This document shows positions 16,452 through 24,382 of a DNA stretch of 40,546 nt, in pieces. Each line of letters starts with the position of its first letter. The stretch's first letter is position 1. Location: assembly GCA_964196155.1 (NCBI GenBank), contig CAXMRP010000145.1, positions 1 through 40,546 of the forward strand. Direction: 5' to 3'. The position numbers and the translations under genes were made by a program. The stretch comes from CAXMRP01 sp964196155. Its GTDB lineage: Bacteria; Pseudomonadota; Alphaproteobacteria; Rhizobiales; Afifellaceae. The notes beneath the pieces were generated by a model, which had not been told where the DNA came from, made no database searches, and saw nothing but the letters and a program-made list of their open reading frames with translations.

Positions 16452-17375
16452 GTGACTGACATCCGGCTGGACCTGCCTGCCGCCGACACCGACGGCGCGG
16501 ATGTTGGCGATTATTTTGCGCTGCTGAAACCGCGCGTCATGTCGTTGGTCATTTTCACGGCGCTTGTCGGCATGGTTGCGGCGCCGGGCGCGTTGCATCC
16601 GGTTCTGGCCGTTGTCGCGATTTTGTCTATTGCAGTCGGGGCAGGGGCCGCCGGCGCCCTCAACATGTGGTACGACGCCGATATTGATGCGGTCATGTCC
16701 CGCACAGCGCGCCGTCCGATCCCCTCAGGCCGGGTCACTCCCGGTGAGGCGCTGGCCTTCGGGTTGATAATGTCGGTCCTGTCGGTGATGGTCCTGGGCA
16801 TCGCCATCAACTGGTTGTCGGCCGTACTTTTGGCGTTCACGATCTTTTTCTATGCGGTCATTTATACGATGATCCTGAAACGCTGGACCGCCCATAATAT
16901 TGTTATCGGCGGGGCGGCCGGCGCACTGCCGCCGGTTATTGGCTGGGCTGCGGTCTCCGGATCCCTGTCGGTCGAGCCGTTGATCTTGTTCGCGATTATC
17001 TTCCTTTGGACCCCGCCCCATTTCTGGGCGCTGGCGCTGTTCAAGGTCGGCGATTATGCCCGCGCCGGGGTGCCGATGTTGCCCAATGTTGCAGGCGATG
17101 CCGCGACCCGCCGTCAGATCATCGTCTACGCGGCGATATTGGCGGTCGTTGGCCTCACACCATACGGCCTGGGGATGGCCGGGCCGGTCTATCTGATCGC
17201 CTCAATAGCGCTTGGGCTGGAGTTTGTCCGCCGCGCCATCGCCGTACTGCGCGAGCCGGAAGGCGGAGACAACCGTGCCGCGAAATCGCTGTTTGGATTT
17301 TCGATATTCTATCTGTTTGCCATCTTCCTGGTCCTTCTTGGCGAAGCCGTTTTCGCCCGGTTGATGGGGGCCTGA
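16452..17375 (+). CDS. ctaB: Protoheme IX farnesyltransferase (heme O synthase) CtaB
   Basis: Adds the farnesyl chain to heme B, making heme O, the precursor of heme A needed by subunit I. It is a membrane UbiA-superfamily enzyme of 307 residues with about nine hydrophobic segments. The aspartate motif NMWYDADIDAVMSRTARRPIPSG (about residues 71-93) and the second motif WTPPHFWALALFKVGDYARAGVPMLP are typical of CtaB/Cox10. The start is GTG 39 bp after coxA, and it is followed by two more assembly genes on the same strand. No ctaA (heme A synthase) is in the window. Confidence 0.97.
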   Translation: MTDIRLDLPAADTDGADVGDYFALLKPRVMSLVIFTALVGMVAAPGALHPVLAVVAILSIAVGAGAAGALNMWYDADIDAVMSRTARRPIPSGRVTPGEALAFGLIMSVLSVMVLGIAINWLSAVLLAFTIFFYAVIYTMILKRWTAHNIVIGGAAGALPPVIGWAAVSGSLSVEPLILFAIIFLWTPPHFWALALFKVGDYARAGVPMLPNVAGDAATRRQIIVYAAILAVVGLTPYGLGMAGPVYLIASIALGLEFVRRAIAVLREPEGGDNRAAKSLFGFSIFYLFAIFLVLLGEAVFARLMGA

Positions 17376-17379
17376 GACC

Positions 17380-17532
17380 ATGTCCGTACCGCTGACCCTG
17401 AGCCCGGAACAATTGCGCCGCCGCCGTCGCCGGTCGATTGCGCTGGGCGCGGCACTCGCCGCGCTGGCCGTGATGTTTTACTTCATCACCATGGCCAAGC
17501 TCGGCGCTAACCTTTTTGAACGGGCTCTGTGA
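17380..17532 (+). CDS. Small single-span membrane protein of the cox locus (CoxF-like)
   Basis: An unbroken 50-codon frame starts 4 bp after the ctaB stop and ends 10 bp before the ctaG ATG. It begins MSVPLTLSPEQLRRRRRRS, a strongly basic stop-transfer-like stretch, followed by one hydrophobic helix (about residues 20-40) and a short polar tail. Similar tiny proteins sit between ctaB and ctaG in related genomes, sometimes named CoxF; I match it by size, topology and position rather than by motif. A role in oxidase assembly or as a peripheral subunit is likely but not shown here. Confidence 0.78.
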   Translation: MSVPLTLSPEQLRRRRRRSIALGAALAALAVMFYFITMAKLGANLFERAL

Positions 17533-17542
17533 GGCGGTCGCG

Positions 17543-18205
17543 ATGACAACGCCCGCCCCCACACAAAAATCAGATATCGGCCCCAAAGGCGACAAGACAA
17601 ATGTCCGGACAGCCGGTGCGTTGGCCGTCATCGTCGTGGCCATGGTCGGCATGGCCTACGCAGCGGTTCCCCTTTACGACCTTTTCTGCCGGGCAACTGG
17701 TTATGGCGGAACAACCCAGCGCGCCGATGCTGGCGCCGATGTCGTGTTGGAACGTGAAATTACGGTTCGGTTTGATGCCAATGTGTCTGGCATGCCATGG
17801 AATTTTCACCCGGCAGAACCACAACTGGTGCTGAATGTCGGCGAAACCGGTATCGCGACCTTTGTGGCGACGAACACAGCCAGTGTGGCAACCAGCGGCA
17901 CCGCGACGTTCAACGTGACCCCGGACGCCGCCGGCGCCTACTTCAACAAGATCGAATGTTTCTGCTTTACCCGGCAGGACCTTATGCCCGGCGAAACGTT
18001 CGAAATGGGTGTGCAGTTTTTCATCGATCCGGCAATCGTCGACGATTCGGATCTGGACGCGACCCGGACCATCACCCTGTCTTATTCGTTTTTTCCGGTG
18101 ATAGATGCTGAAAAAACTGTCGCGGATGCGCAAGGATCCGTAGAAAAAAAGGCGGGACAACCGGTCGCGCAGACAATCACTGACGAAACCCAAAAAAGAT
18201 TGTAG
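17543..18205 (+). CDS. ctaG: Cytochrome c oxidase assembly protein CtaG/Cox11
   Basis: Delivers copper to the CuB site of subunit I. It has a short cytoplasmic N-terminus, one transmembrane helix (about residues 22-45), and a periplasmic Ig-like domain with the invariant copper-binding C-F-C at residues 139-141 (KIECFCFTRQ). A further conserved Cys49 follows the helix (YDLFCRATGYGGTT). MPWNFHP and FFIDP are typical of Cox11. The ATG has GAGG upstream; an earlier in-frame TTG lies inside the preceding small gene and is unlikely. At 220 residues it is slightly long because of a 20-residue C-terminal extension rich in Lys, Glu and Thr. Confidence 0.96.
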   Translation: MTTPAPTQKSDIGPKGDKTNVRTAGALAVIVVAMVGMAYAAVPLYDLFCRATGYGGTTQRADAGADVVLEREITVRFDANVSGMPWNFHPAEPQLVLNVGETGIATFVATNTASVATSGTATFNVTPDAAGAYFNKIECFCFTRQDLMPGETFEMGVQFFIDPAIVDDSDLDATRTITLSYSFFPVIDAEKTVADAQGSVEKKAGQPVAQTITDETQKRL

Positions 18206-18261
18206 ACCCATCAGGCGGTCCGGGGGCACATCGGGCCAGCTGCCAAAACAAAGAGACAGAC

Positions 18262-19095
18262 ATGGCTGAAGCCCACGCACAACAACATGACTACCACCTG
18301 GTTGATCCGAGCCCGTGGCCGGCAATCGGTGCGCTATCGGCGTTCCTGCTCGCTGTCGGCGCGATCAGCGCCATGCACGGCGCAAGCTGGGCCTGGACAT
18401 TGCCGGGCTTCATCGGTGTCGCCTACACCATGTTTGCCTGGTGGGTCGATGTGGTGAAGGAGGCCCATTCCGGCCACCATACCCGCGTCGTCCAGCTGCA
18501 TCTGCGCTACGGCATGATCATGTTCATCGCCTCGGAGGTGATGTTTTTCGTCGCCTGGTTCTGGGCTTTTTTCGATGCCAGCCTGTTCGCCAACGAAGCG
18601 CAACAATATGCGCGGGTGGAGTATACCGGCGGCAAGTGGCCGCCCGAGGGCATCCAGGTTTTTGACCCGTTCCATCTGCCGCTTTTGAACACCTTGATCC
18701 TTTTGACATCGGGCACCACTGTGACCTGGGCGCACCACGCGCTTTTGCACAATGACCGCAAGGGCCTGATCCGGGGCCTGTGGATCACGGTGATACTGGG
18801 CACGCTGTTTACCTGTGTTCAGGCCTATGAATACGCCCATGCCGCATTCGGATTTTCCGACAGTATCTATGGCGCGACATTTTTCATGGCGACTGGCTTT
18901 CACGGCTTTCACGTATTGATCGGGACGATCTTTCTGACGGTGTGTCTGGTTCGAGCCTACAAGGGCCACTTCTCGCCCAAGCAGCATTTCGGCTTTGAGG
19001 CGGCGGCGTGGTACTGGCATTTCGTCGACGTGGTGTGGTTGTTCCTGTTCGTCTGCATCTATATCTGGGGTTCTGCCGGCGCCACCGTGCACTGA
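18262..19095 (+). CDS. ctaE: Cytochrome c oxidase subunit III (CoxC/CtaE)
   Basis: Third core subunit of the aa3 oxidase; it stabilises turnover and proton uptake. At 277 residues with seven hydrophobic segments it fits the family. Diagnostic stretches are HHTRVVQLHLRYGMIMFIASEVMFFVAWFWAFFDAS, with the conserved glutamate facing the lipid cavity, TGFHGFHVLIGT, and the C-terminal EAAAWYWHFVDVVWLFLFV. It starts with ATG 56 bp after ctaG; the site upstream (AAAGAGACAGAC) is only a weak ribosome signal. Confidence 0.98.
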   Translation: MAEAHAQQHDYHLVDPSPWPAIGALSAFLLAVGAISAMHGASWAWTLPGFIGVAYTMFAWWVDVVKEAHSGHHTRVVQLHLRYGMIMFIASEVMFFVAWFWAFFDASLFANEAQQYARVEYTGGKWPPEGIQVFDPFHLPLLNTLILLTSGTTVTWAHHALLHNDRKGLIRGLWITVILGTLFTCVQAYEYAHAAFGFSDSIYGATFFMATGFHGFHVLIGTIFLTVCLVRAYKGHFSPKQHFGFEAAAWYWHFVDVVWLFLFVCIYIWGSAGATVH

Positions 19096-19186
19096 TCGCA
19101 CGTTGCTGATCCAACAGACATAAGTGAGGTTGCCGGAAAACATCGGCACCTGCCATGCACGGCGTCCGCCAACAGGCAATGAGGCC

Positions 19187-19582
19187 ATGACTGAAAATCC
19201 GGACCCGTCAGCCCACTATCCGGCTCAGGAGCCGATAAACGTTGGCGCGCGCGGTCGCTGTCCGCGTTGTGGCGAAGGAAGGCTATTTGCCGGTTTTCTG
19301 ACCTTGGCGCCTGCCTGCAAGGCCTGCGGTCTGGATTTTGATTTCGCCGATTCCGCCGACGGCCCGGCGGTATTTGTCATCCTCATCGTCGGCTTCATCG
19401 TTGCCGGCGGCGCGCTCATTGTTGAATTGAGCTACGAGCCACCGTTCTGGGTCCATTTCATTCTCTGGGTGCCACTCATCCTGATCTTGTCGTTTGGCAC
19501 GTTGCGACCGTTGAAAGGCATCATGATCGCGCTGCAATATGTAAACCGGGCCCGTCAGGGCGAATGGGATCGACCCTCTTGA
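19187..19582 (+). CDS. DUF983 family membrane protein with zinc-ribbon-like cysteines
   Basis: A 131-residue protein with four cysteines in two pairs, CPRC (25, 28) and CKAC (44, 47), a likely zinc ribbon, then two transmembrane helices. The order and spacing are those of DUF983, which accompanies oxidase genes in alphaproteobacteria. I start at the ATG with GAGG six bases upstream; the frame is open 21 codons earlier without a good start. A role in oxidase biogenesis is inferred from its steady place between coxC and SURF1; no activity is known. Confidence 0.88.
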   Translation: MTENPDPSAHYPAQEPINVGARGRCPRCGEGRLFAGFLTLAPACKACGLDFDFADSADGPAVFVILIVGFIVAGGALIVELSYEPPFWVHFILWVPLILILSFGTLRPLKGIMIALQYVNRARQGEWDRPS

Positions 19583-19615
19583 GCGCGCTGGCGCAAAAAC
19601 AGATATTCCGGATAA

Positions 19616-20371
19616 ATGGCTGCTAGCAAGTCAGCGGCAAGAAGCCTTGTGCTTCCCGGTGTTGCCGCGCTGATCGTCTTCGTAATTCTGGTCTCGCTGG
19701 GCAACTGGCAACTCCGCCGGCTGGCCTGGAAAGTGGCGCTGGTCGAGGTTGCCAATGAACGGCCGCAGCAAAAGCCTGTCCTGATTTCGGCGGCTGCCGA
19801 TTGGCCGCAGTTTGATGTGGCTGCCAGTTTGTATCGTCCAGTCATGTTGCGGGGTCGATTTCTGCACGACCGGGAAGCGTGGGTATTCACCAACCTGCCT
19901 GACGCCAGAGGAAAGTATAAGGGCCCCGGCTATTGGATCGTCACCCCGCTGCGGCTTGCTGCTGGCGGCACCGTGTGGGTCAATCGCGGCTTTGCGCCAG
20001 ACGGTCGTCATCACCTCGCCGACCGTAAGGAAATTCCCGACAGTGAGACCACAACGCTGATCGGCCTGATTCGCCCCGATGAGCCGCGCACCAAATTCAC
20101 GCCGACCGATGATCCGGCAAACAACCAGTTTTACGCCCGCAATATCGGTGATCTGTCAGCCGCCAAGGAACTTGTAGGCCCGCTCGCACCGTTCACGATT
20201 GATCTGGTTGCGAAAGAAACACCGCTTTCTGGCTTGCCCCAGGCCGGTGAGACCCGCAACCGATATCCAAATAACCATCTGCAATACGCCCTGACCTGGT
20301 ACGGCCTCGCCGGCGCACTGGCGATTGTGTTCATGGTTTTCAGTTGGCGGCGGCTGCACGGGAAATTTTAA
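19616..20371 (+). CDS. SURF1 family cytochrome c oxidase assembly protein
   Basis: Helps insert heme a into subunit I. The 251-residue protein has a transmembrane helix at each end (about residues 12-30 and 225-243), enclosing a periplasmic domain. Family marks are LVSLGNWQLRRLAWK, the YRPVMLRGRF strand, GYWIVTPLRLAAGGTVWVNRGFAP, and PNNHLQYALTWYGLAGAL with the conserved His/Gln/Tyr near the last helix. The ATG is at the end of AGATATTCCGGATAA, without a strong ribosome site. It is the last recognisable oxidase gene of the operon. Confidence 0.95.
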   Translation: MAASKSAARSLVLPGVAALIVFVILVSLGNWQLRRLAWKVALVEVANERPQQKPVLISAAADWPQFDVAASLYRPVMLRGRFLHDREAWVFTNLPDARGKYKGPGYWIVTPLRLAAGGTVWVNRGFAPDGRHHLADRKEIPDSETTTLIGLIRPDEPRTKFTPTDDPANNQFYARNIGDLSAAKELVGPLAPFTIDLVAKETPLSGLPQAGETRNRYPNNHLQYALTWYGLAGALAIVFMVFSWRRLHGKF

Positions 20372-20433
20372 CCGATATTGCATGAATGGCCCGCTTGACG
20401 GCAGCGCGTGCCCGCCACTAAGTCCAATGCATC

Positions 20434-21402
20434 ATGAACGAACAGACGATACGCCCACCTTTGACGATCCTGCTTTGCGCGCCACGCGGTTTTTGCGCCG
20501 GCGTCGATCGCGCTATTCAGATTGTCGAGGAAGCACTCAAACGCCATGGCGCCCCGGTCTATGTGCGCCATGAGATCGTTCACAACCGGTTTGTCGTCGA
20601 CAGTTTGCGCGCCAAGGGTGCCGTGTTCGTGGAGGATCTGGATGAAATTCCGGCTACCAATCAGCCGGTCATATTCTCCGCCCATGGCGTGCCGAAAAGC
20701 GTTCCCGAAGCCGCCGCGGCGCGCAACCTGTTCTATCTCGACGCAACCTGCCCGCTGGTTTCCAAGGTTCACAAGGAAGCCGTGCTACATCATCGGCGTG
20801 GCCGGGAAATCGTGCTGATCGGCCATCGTGGCCACCCGGAAGTCGAAGGGACTATGGGCCAGTTGCCAACCGGCGCAGTGACGCTGGTCGAGACGGTTGA
20901 AGATGCCGAAGGGTTTCGGCCCAAAAGCGCTGCCGACCTTGCCTGGATCACCCAGACCACACTGTCGGTCGATGACACGGCGCAGATTGTCGCCGTACTG
21001 GAGCGCCGGTTCCCCGATATTGTCCGGCCCCACAAGGACGATATCTGCTATGCCACCACCAACCGCCAGGAGGCGGTCAAGGCCGTAGCCTCGCGGGTAG
21101 ACACGATGATTGTCGTCGGCGCGCCCAACTCGTCCAATTCCCAGCGCCTGCGCGAAGTGGCCGAGCGCGCCAATTGCCCCAAGGCCATTTTGATCCAGCG
21201 CGCCACCGATATCGACTGGGCCGATTTTACCGGTGTCGGATCTCTTGCAGTGACTGCCGGCGCTTCGGCGCCCGAGACTCTGGTTGAAGAAGTAATCGAA
21301 GCATTCGCCGAACGGTTCGATGTCGCCGTCGAACTGGTCACCACCGCCGACGAGGACGTGACGTTCATGCTGCCCCGGTCGTTGCGCGACGACGCGGCTT
21401 GA
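20434..21402 (+). CDS. ispH: 4-hydroxy-3-methylbut-2-enyl diphosphate reductase IspH
   Basis: Last enzyme of the non-mevalonate isoprenoid pathway; reduces HMBPP to IPP and DMAPP using a [4Fe-4S] cluster. The three cluster cysteines are Cys21 (APRGFCAGVDRA), Cys106 (LDATCPLVSKVH) and Cys205 (DDICYATTNRQ). Substrate-binding His50, His84 and His134 and the proton-relay Glu138 (GHRGHPEVEGT) are in place. At 322 residues it is normal. It supplies the precursors for the farnesyl and polyprenyl chains used by CtaB and UbiA. It lies 62 bp after SURF1 on the same strand, so it may be read from the cox transcript. Confidence 0.98.
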   Translation: MNEQTIRPPLTILLCAPRGFCAGVDRAIQIVEEALKRHGAPVYVRHEIVHNRFVVDSLRAKGAVFVEDLDEIPATNQPVIFSAHGVPKSVPEAAAARNLFYLDATCPLVSKVHKEAVLHHRRGREIVLIGHRGHPEVEGTMGQLPTGAVTLVETVEDAEGFRPKSAADLAWITQTTLSVDDTAQIVAVLERRFPDIVRPHKDDICYATTNRQEAVKAVASRVDTMIVVGAPNSSNSQRLREVAERANCPKAILIQRATDIDWADFTGVGSLAVTAGASAPETLVEEVIEAFAERFDVAVELVTTADEDVTFMLPRSLRDDAA

Positions 21403-21414
21403 GCGGCAGTATCG

Positions 21415-22380
21415 ATGGCCGTCTATACCGACGTTTCCGATACCGAGCTGGAAGCCTTTCTGTCCAGTTATGATCTGGGGGCGATGCTGGCCTTCAAGGG
21501 CATTGCCGAGGGCGTGGAAAACTCCAACTATCTGCTGCACACCGAAGCCGGCTATTTCATTTTGACCCTCTATGAAAAGCGGGTGGAGGAGGGCGATTTG
21601 CCGTTCTTCCTGGGTTTGATGGAGCATCTGTCCGGCAAGGGCTTGTCCTGTCCGCTGCCGATCCGGGCGCGCGACGGCAAGACCTTGCGCCAGCTGGCCG
21701 ACCGGCCGGCGGCAATTATCAACTTTCTTGACGGCATGTGGGTGCGCCGTCCCAAACCGGCCCACTGTGCAGCACTCGGGGCAACACTTGCAGCCATGCA
21801 CAAGGCTGGCGAAGGCTTTGCGTTGCAGCGGCAAAATGGCCTGTCCCACAGCCAGTGGCGGCCCTTGTTCGATGCTTCCCGTCAGCGCGCCGACAGCGTT
21901 CGGCCTGGCCTGACCGCGCTGATCGATGAAGAACTGGACGCGCTTGACAGCCTGTGGCCGGACGGATTGCCCCAGGGCATCATCCACGCTGATCTGTTTC
22001 CCGACAATGTCTTCTTCCTGAAGGACGAATTGTCCGGTGTGATCGACTTTTATTTCGCCTGCAATGACAGCCTGGCCTACGACATCGCGATCTGTCTGAA
22101 CGCTTGGTGTTTTGAGCAGGACAACAGCTTCAACGTTACCAAGGCCCGCGCCTTGCTCAACGGCTATCAGACCGGCAGGTCGTTGACCGATGTCGAACGC
22201 GACGCCCTGCCGGTGCTGGCGCGGGGCGCAGCGCTGCGCTTCCTTTTGACCCGCCTGCACGACTGGTTGACAGTGCCCGAAGGCGCGCTGGTTACGCCCA
22301 AGGATCCAATGGAGTACGTCACGAGGCTGCGTTTCCACCGTTCGGTCAAAAGCGCCGCCGACTACGGGATCGACCTTTGA
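21415..22380 (+). CDS. thrB: Homoserine kinase ThrB (aminoglycoside-phosphotransferase fold)
   Basis: Phosphorylates homoserine, the step before threonine synthase. It is the ThrB2 type, not the GHMP kinase. The APH-fold catalytic loop HADLFPDNVFF is at residues 191-201, and the DFG-like metal site IDFYFACND follows at 210-218. The N-terminal nucleotide region (GVENSNYLLHTEAGYFILTLYEKR) is as expected. Length is 321. Its TGA overlaps the rnhA start codon (TTGA), so the two are coupled. thrC, the next pathway gene, is 8 kb away on the other strand. Confidence 0.95.
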   Translation: MAVYTDVSDTELEAFLSSYDLGAMLAFKGIAEGVENSNYLLHTEAGYFILTLYEKRVEEGDLPFFLGLMEHLSGKGLSCPLPIRARDGKTLRQLADRPAAIINFLDGMWVRRPKPAHCAALGATLAAMHKAGEGFALQRQNGLSHSQWRPLFDASRQRADSVRPGLTALIDEELDALDSLWPDGLPQGIIHADLFPDNVFFLKDELSGVIDFYFACNDSLAYDIAICLNAWCFEQDNSFNVTKARALLNGYQTGRSLTDVERDALPVLARGAALRFLLTRLHDWLTVPEGALVTPKDPMEYVTRLRFHRSVKSAADYGIDL

Positions 22381-22832
22381 CCGAACCTGAAGATAACCGC
22401 GTCATCATTCACACTGATGGCGCCTGTTCAGGCAATCCAGGGCCCGGCGGCTGGGGTGCGATCATGCAGTTCAAGGGCCGCGAGCGCGAACTATCCGGCG
22501 GCGATGTACTCACCACCAACAATCGCATGGAACTGTTGGCGGCGATCGAATCCCTGAAGGCGCTGACCCGGCCCTGCGTGATCGATCTTTACACCGACAG
22601 CACCTATGTCCGCGACGGCATCACCAAGTGGATCGCCAACTGGAAGAAGAACGGCTGGCGGACAGCGGCGAAGAAACCGGTGAAAAATGTCGAACTGTGG
22701 CAGGAACTGGAATCGCAGATCGATCGTCATGACGTGGCCCTGCACTGGGTAAAGGGCCATGCCGGCGACGAATGGAACGAACGCGCCGACGAATTGGCCC
22801 GGCAGGCCATGGCACCTTACAAGGTGATTTAG
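22377..22832 (+). CDS. rnhA: Ribonuclease HI RnhA
   Basis: Cleaves RNA in RNA-DNA hybrids. The catalytic set is complete in 151 residues: Asp14 (IHTDGACSGNPGPGGWG), Glu52 (NRMELLAAI), Asp74 (YTDSTYV), Asp138 (NERADELA) and the mobile His128 (WVKGHAG). The basic handle region (WKKNGWRTAAKKPVKN) is present, as in E. coli. The start codon is TTG, and the sequence TTGA overlaps the thrB stop by 4 bp, so translation depends on coupling to thrB. It converges with the peroxiredoxin gene across 43 bp. Confidence 0.97.
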   Translation: MTEPEDNRVIIHTDGACSGNPGPGGWGAIMQFKGRERELSGGDVLTTNNRMELLAAIESLKALTRPCVIDLYTDSTYVRDGITKWIANWKKNGWRTAAKKPVKNVELWQELESQIDRHDVALHWVKGHAGDEWNERADELARQAMAPYKVI

Positions 22833-22875
22833 TTTCTGCCGCCGATCAGCCGCGCACGCGCCAGAAACGCGATCG

Positions 22876-23361
22876 TCAGGCCGTTAGCGCCGCAAGAATC
22901 ACCCCGGCCCGGCTGACATCCAGGCCCGGCACCGGTTCAAGGTTCATCTGTGTCACCACGCCATTGTCGGCCACCAGCGCAAAGCGCCGGCAACGAACGC
23001 CGAGCACATCCGTCGAAGCAGTGGCAACGCCAATTGCATTGGTGAACTCACAATGCGGGTCGCCGACAAACCAGATTTTGTCATCGCCGCCGAGCGCCTT
23101 GCCCCAGGCATTCATGACGTAGGCATCATTGACCGCGACACAGACAATACGGTCGATGCCGGCCGCGATGATCGCATCATGGGCGGCAATAAATTCCGGC
23201 AAATGAGCATTGCTGCATGTCTTGGTGAAGGCGCCCGGGACGCCGATCAGCACAACCCGGCGGCCATCAAATATATCGGCCGTTGAAAGGGTTGTCGGCG
23301 CATCGTCGGCATAGCCGTGAAACGTGACATCGGGCAACCGTTCGCCTGCGGAAATGGTCAT
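22876..23361 (-). CDS. Peroxiredoxin, Prx5 type
   Basis: A thiol peroxidase of the Prx5/AhpC-TSA group, 161 residues, reducing hydrogen or organic peroxides. The active-site motif PGAFTKTCS carries the peroxidatic Cys49; the partner Thr46 is present and the usual arginine appears in the last third (GVRCRRFALV). Other cysteines at about 74 and 104 could act in resolution. No signal peptide, so cytoplasmic. Its position after rnhA is conserved in relatives. It may be cotranscribed with the DsbD-N-like gene 42 bp upstream. Confidence 0.93.
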   Translation of the reverse strand: MTISAGERLPDVTFHGYADDAPTTLSTADIFDGRRVVLIGVPGAFTKTCSNAHLPEFIAAHDAIIAAGIDRIVCVAVNDAYVMNAWGKALGGDDKIWFVGDPHCEFTNAIGVATASTDVLGVRCRRFALVADNGVVTQMNLEPVPGLDVSRAGVILAALTA

Positions 23362-23403
23362 GATATGGGTCCGGAATATTGGCGGATTTCGCGAGGAACG
23401 CCC

Positions 23404-24228
23404 TTATTCACCAATCGTGACCGATTGCGCAATAGCTTTGGAGGCGATGGACGCGACGAAATGGAATGTCCGGCCAGCCGTGTCGGCATCCTTCGGCATG
23501 CCGGCCAGCGGCAGCCGGAAGGTCTGTATCAAACCGTCACGGCCGACCGGTTTAGGCTGCGCCAGATACCAGCCATCCGGCGGAACCGAAAACAGGTCCG
23601 CATCGCCACCTTCAGGCACCGTCACCTCAATGGTCAGCGCCTTGTCCGCCGCTGCTACCGAAGCGATGTCGAAGATGCCTGGTACCGGTTCCCCCGGCAG
23701 GTTGGATTGCGACTGGTTGATGGAAATCCGCGCCAGCGGCGTATCCTTCTCGCCCTTTTGCAGCGCCAGTTGCGCCTGGGATTGCACCGGAATGCAGATG
23801 ACCTCGCACACGCCGTAAAAGGCCTTGATCGCCAGTTCGACCGGTTCATCAAGCCGTTCCAGTTCGATTTCGAGCGGGAAAATCACTTGATCGCGATAGA
23901 TTAGCGATACGCCACCATCATCGTCGTAGCGCTCCGGCACCGGCCATCCAACAGTGATCGAGCGGACATTTCGCGACGCGGAAAAATCAAACAGCGGCGG
24001 CACCCCGACATCGCCGGGCACGCGCCAGTAAGTGTGCCAGCCCCGATCCATCTGGATCTCGATCCCGCCAGCGAAATCACCTGACGGCATCTCTGCCAGT
24101 AGCAGCCGGAAACGCGAGGCGTGATCATCAATCCAGACCGATTCTGCAGCCAATGCACCCGAAGCGCTGTGCATCAAGATCAAAAGGGTGGCAATCAGGG
24201 CGTATTTGGAACGTTGAAACATGGACAA
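23404..24228 (-). CDS. Periplasmic protein with DsbD N-terminal-like domain
   Basis: A 274-residue exported protein. The signal peptide (YALIATLLILMHSASGALA-AE) is followed by a DsbD/ScsB alpha-like region: GWHTYWRVPGDVGVPPLFDF, YRDQVIFPLEIE, and AFYGVCEVICIPVQ with Cys141 and Cys145. In full-length DsbD/ScsB this domain passes electrons from a membrane domain to periplasmic partners; here the eight-helix and thioredoxin domains are absent. The C-x3-C spacing fits the DsbD-alpha cysteine pair. It could hand reductant to a periplasmic or cytochrome-maturation protein. Upstream of, and on the same strand as, the peroxiredoxin gene. Confidence 0.82.
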   Translation of the reverse strand: MSMFQRSKYALIATLLILMHSASGALAAESVWIDDHASRFRLLLAEMPSGDFAGGIEIQMDRGWHTYWRVPGDVGVPPLFDFSASRNVRSITVGWPVPERYDDDGGVSLIYRDQVIFPLEIELERLDEPVELAIKAFYGVCEVICIPVQSQAQLALQKGEKDTPLARISINQSQSNLPGEPVPGIFDIASVAAADKALTIEVTVPEGGDADLFSVPPDGWYLAQPKPVGRDGLIQTFRLPLAGMPKDADTAGRTFHFVASIASKAIAQSVTIGE

Positions 24229-24347
24229 TCCTATAGCCGCTACTGGTAATTAAATACGGTTCAGCCCAGTGAATTTGCATCATATGGTTGTGAAGGCCGT
24301 GAGACCGGAACGACCGGAAATTGGTAAAGGCTGCTGCACATTGTCTC

Positions 24348-24382
24348 TTGTTAGCCCCCCTGGCGCATTGTTACTATTGCCC
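24348..24382 (+). promoter_or_regulatory. Candidate promoter placing the yqgE transcript start at its ATG
   Basis: TTGTTA (24348-24353) and TACTAT (24372-24377) are 18 bp apart. The -10 box ends only 5 bases before the yqgE ATG at 24383, and no ribosome site is visible upstream of that ATG. If real, the mRNA would be leaderless. Confidence 0.35.

Noticed and set aside
20785..22338. 517-codon open frame on the minus strand across ispH and thrB
   Set aside because: It is antisense to two genes with complete catalytic motifs. Its translation is Gln/Arg/Gly-rich with no family likeness; long antisense frames are common at this GC content.
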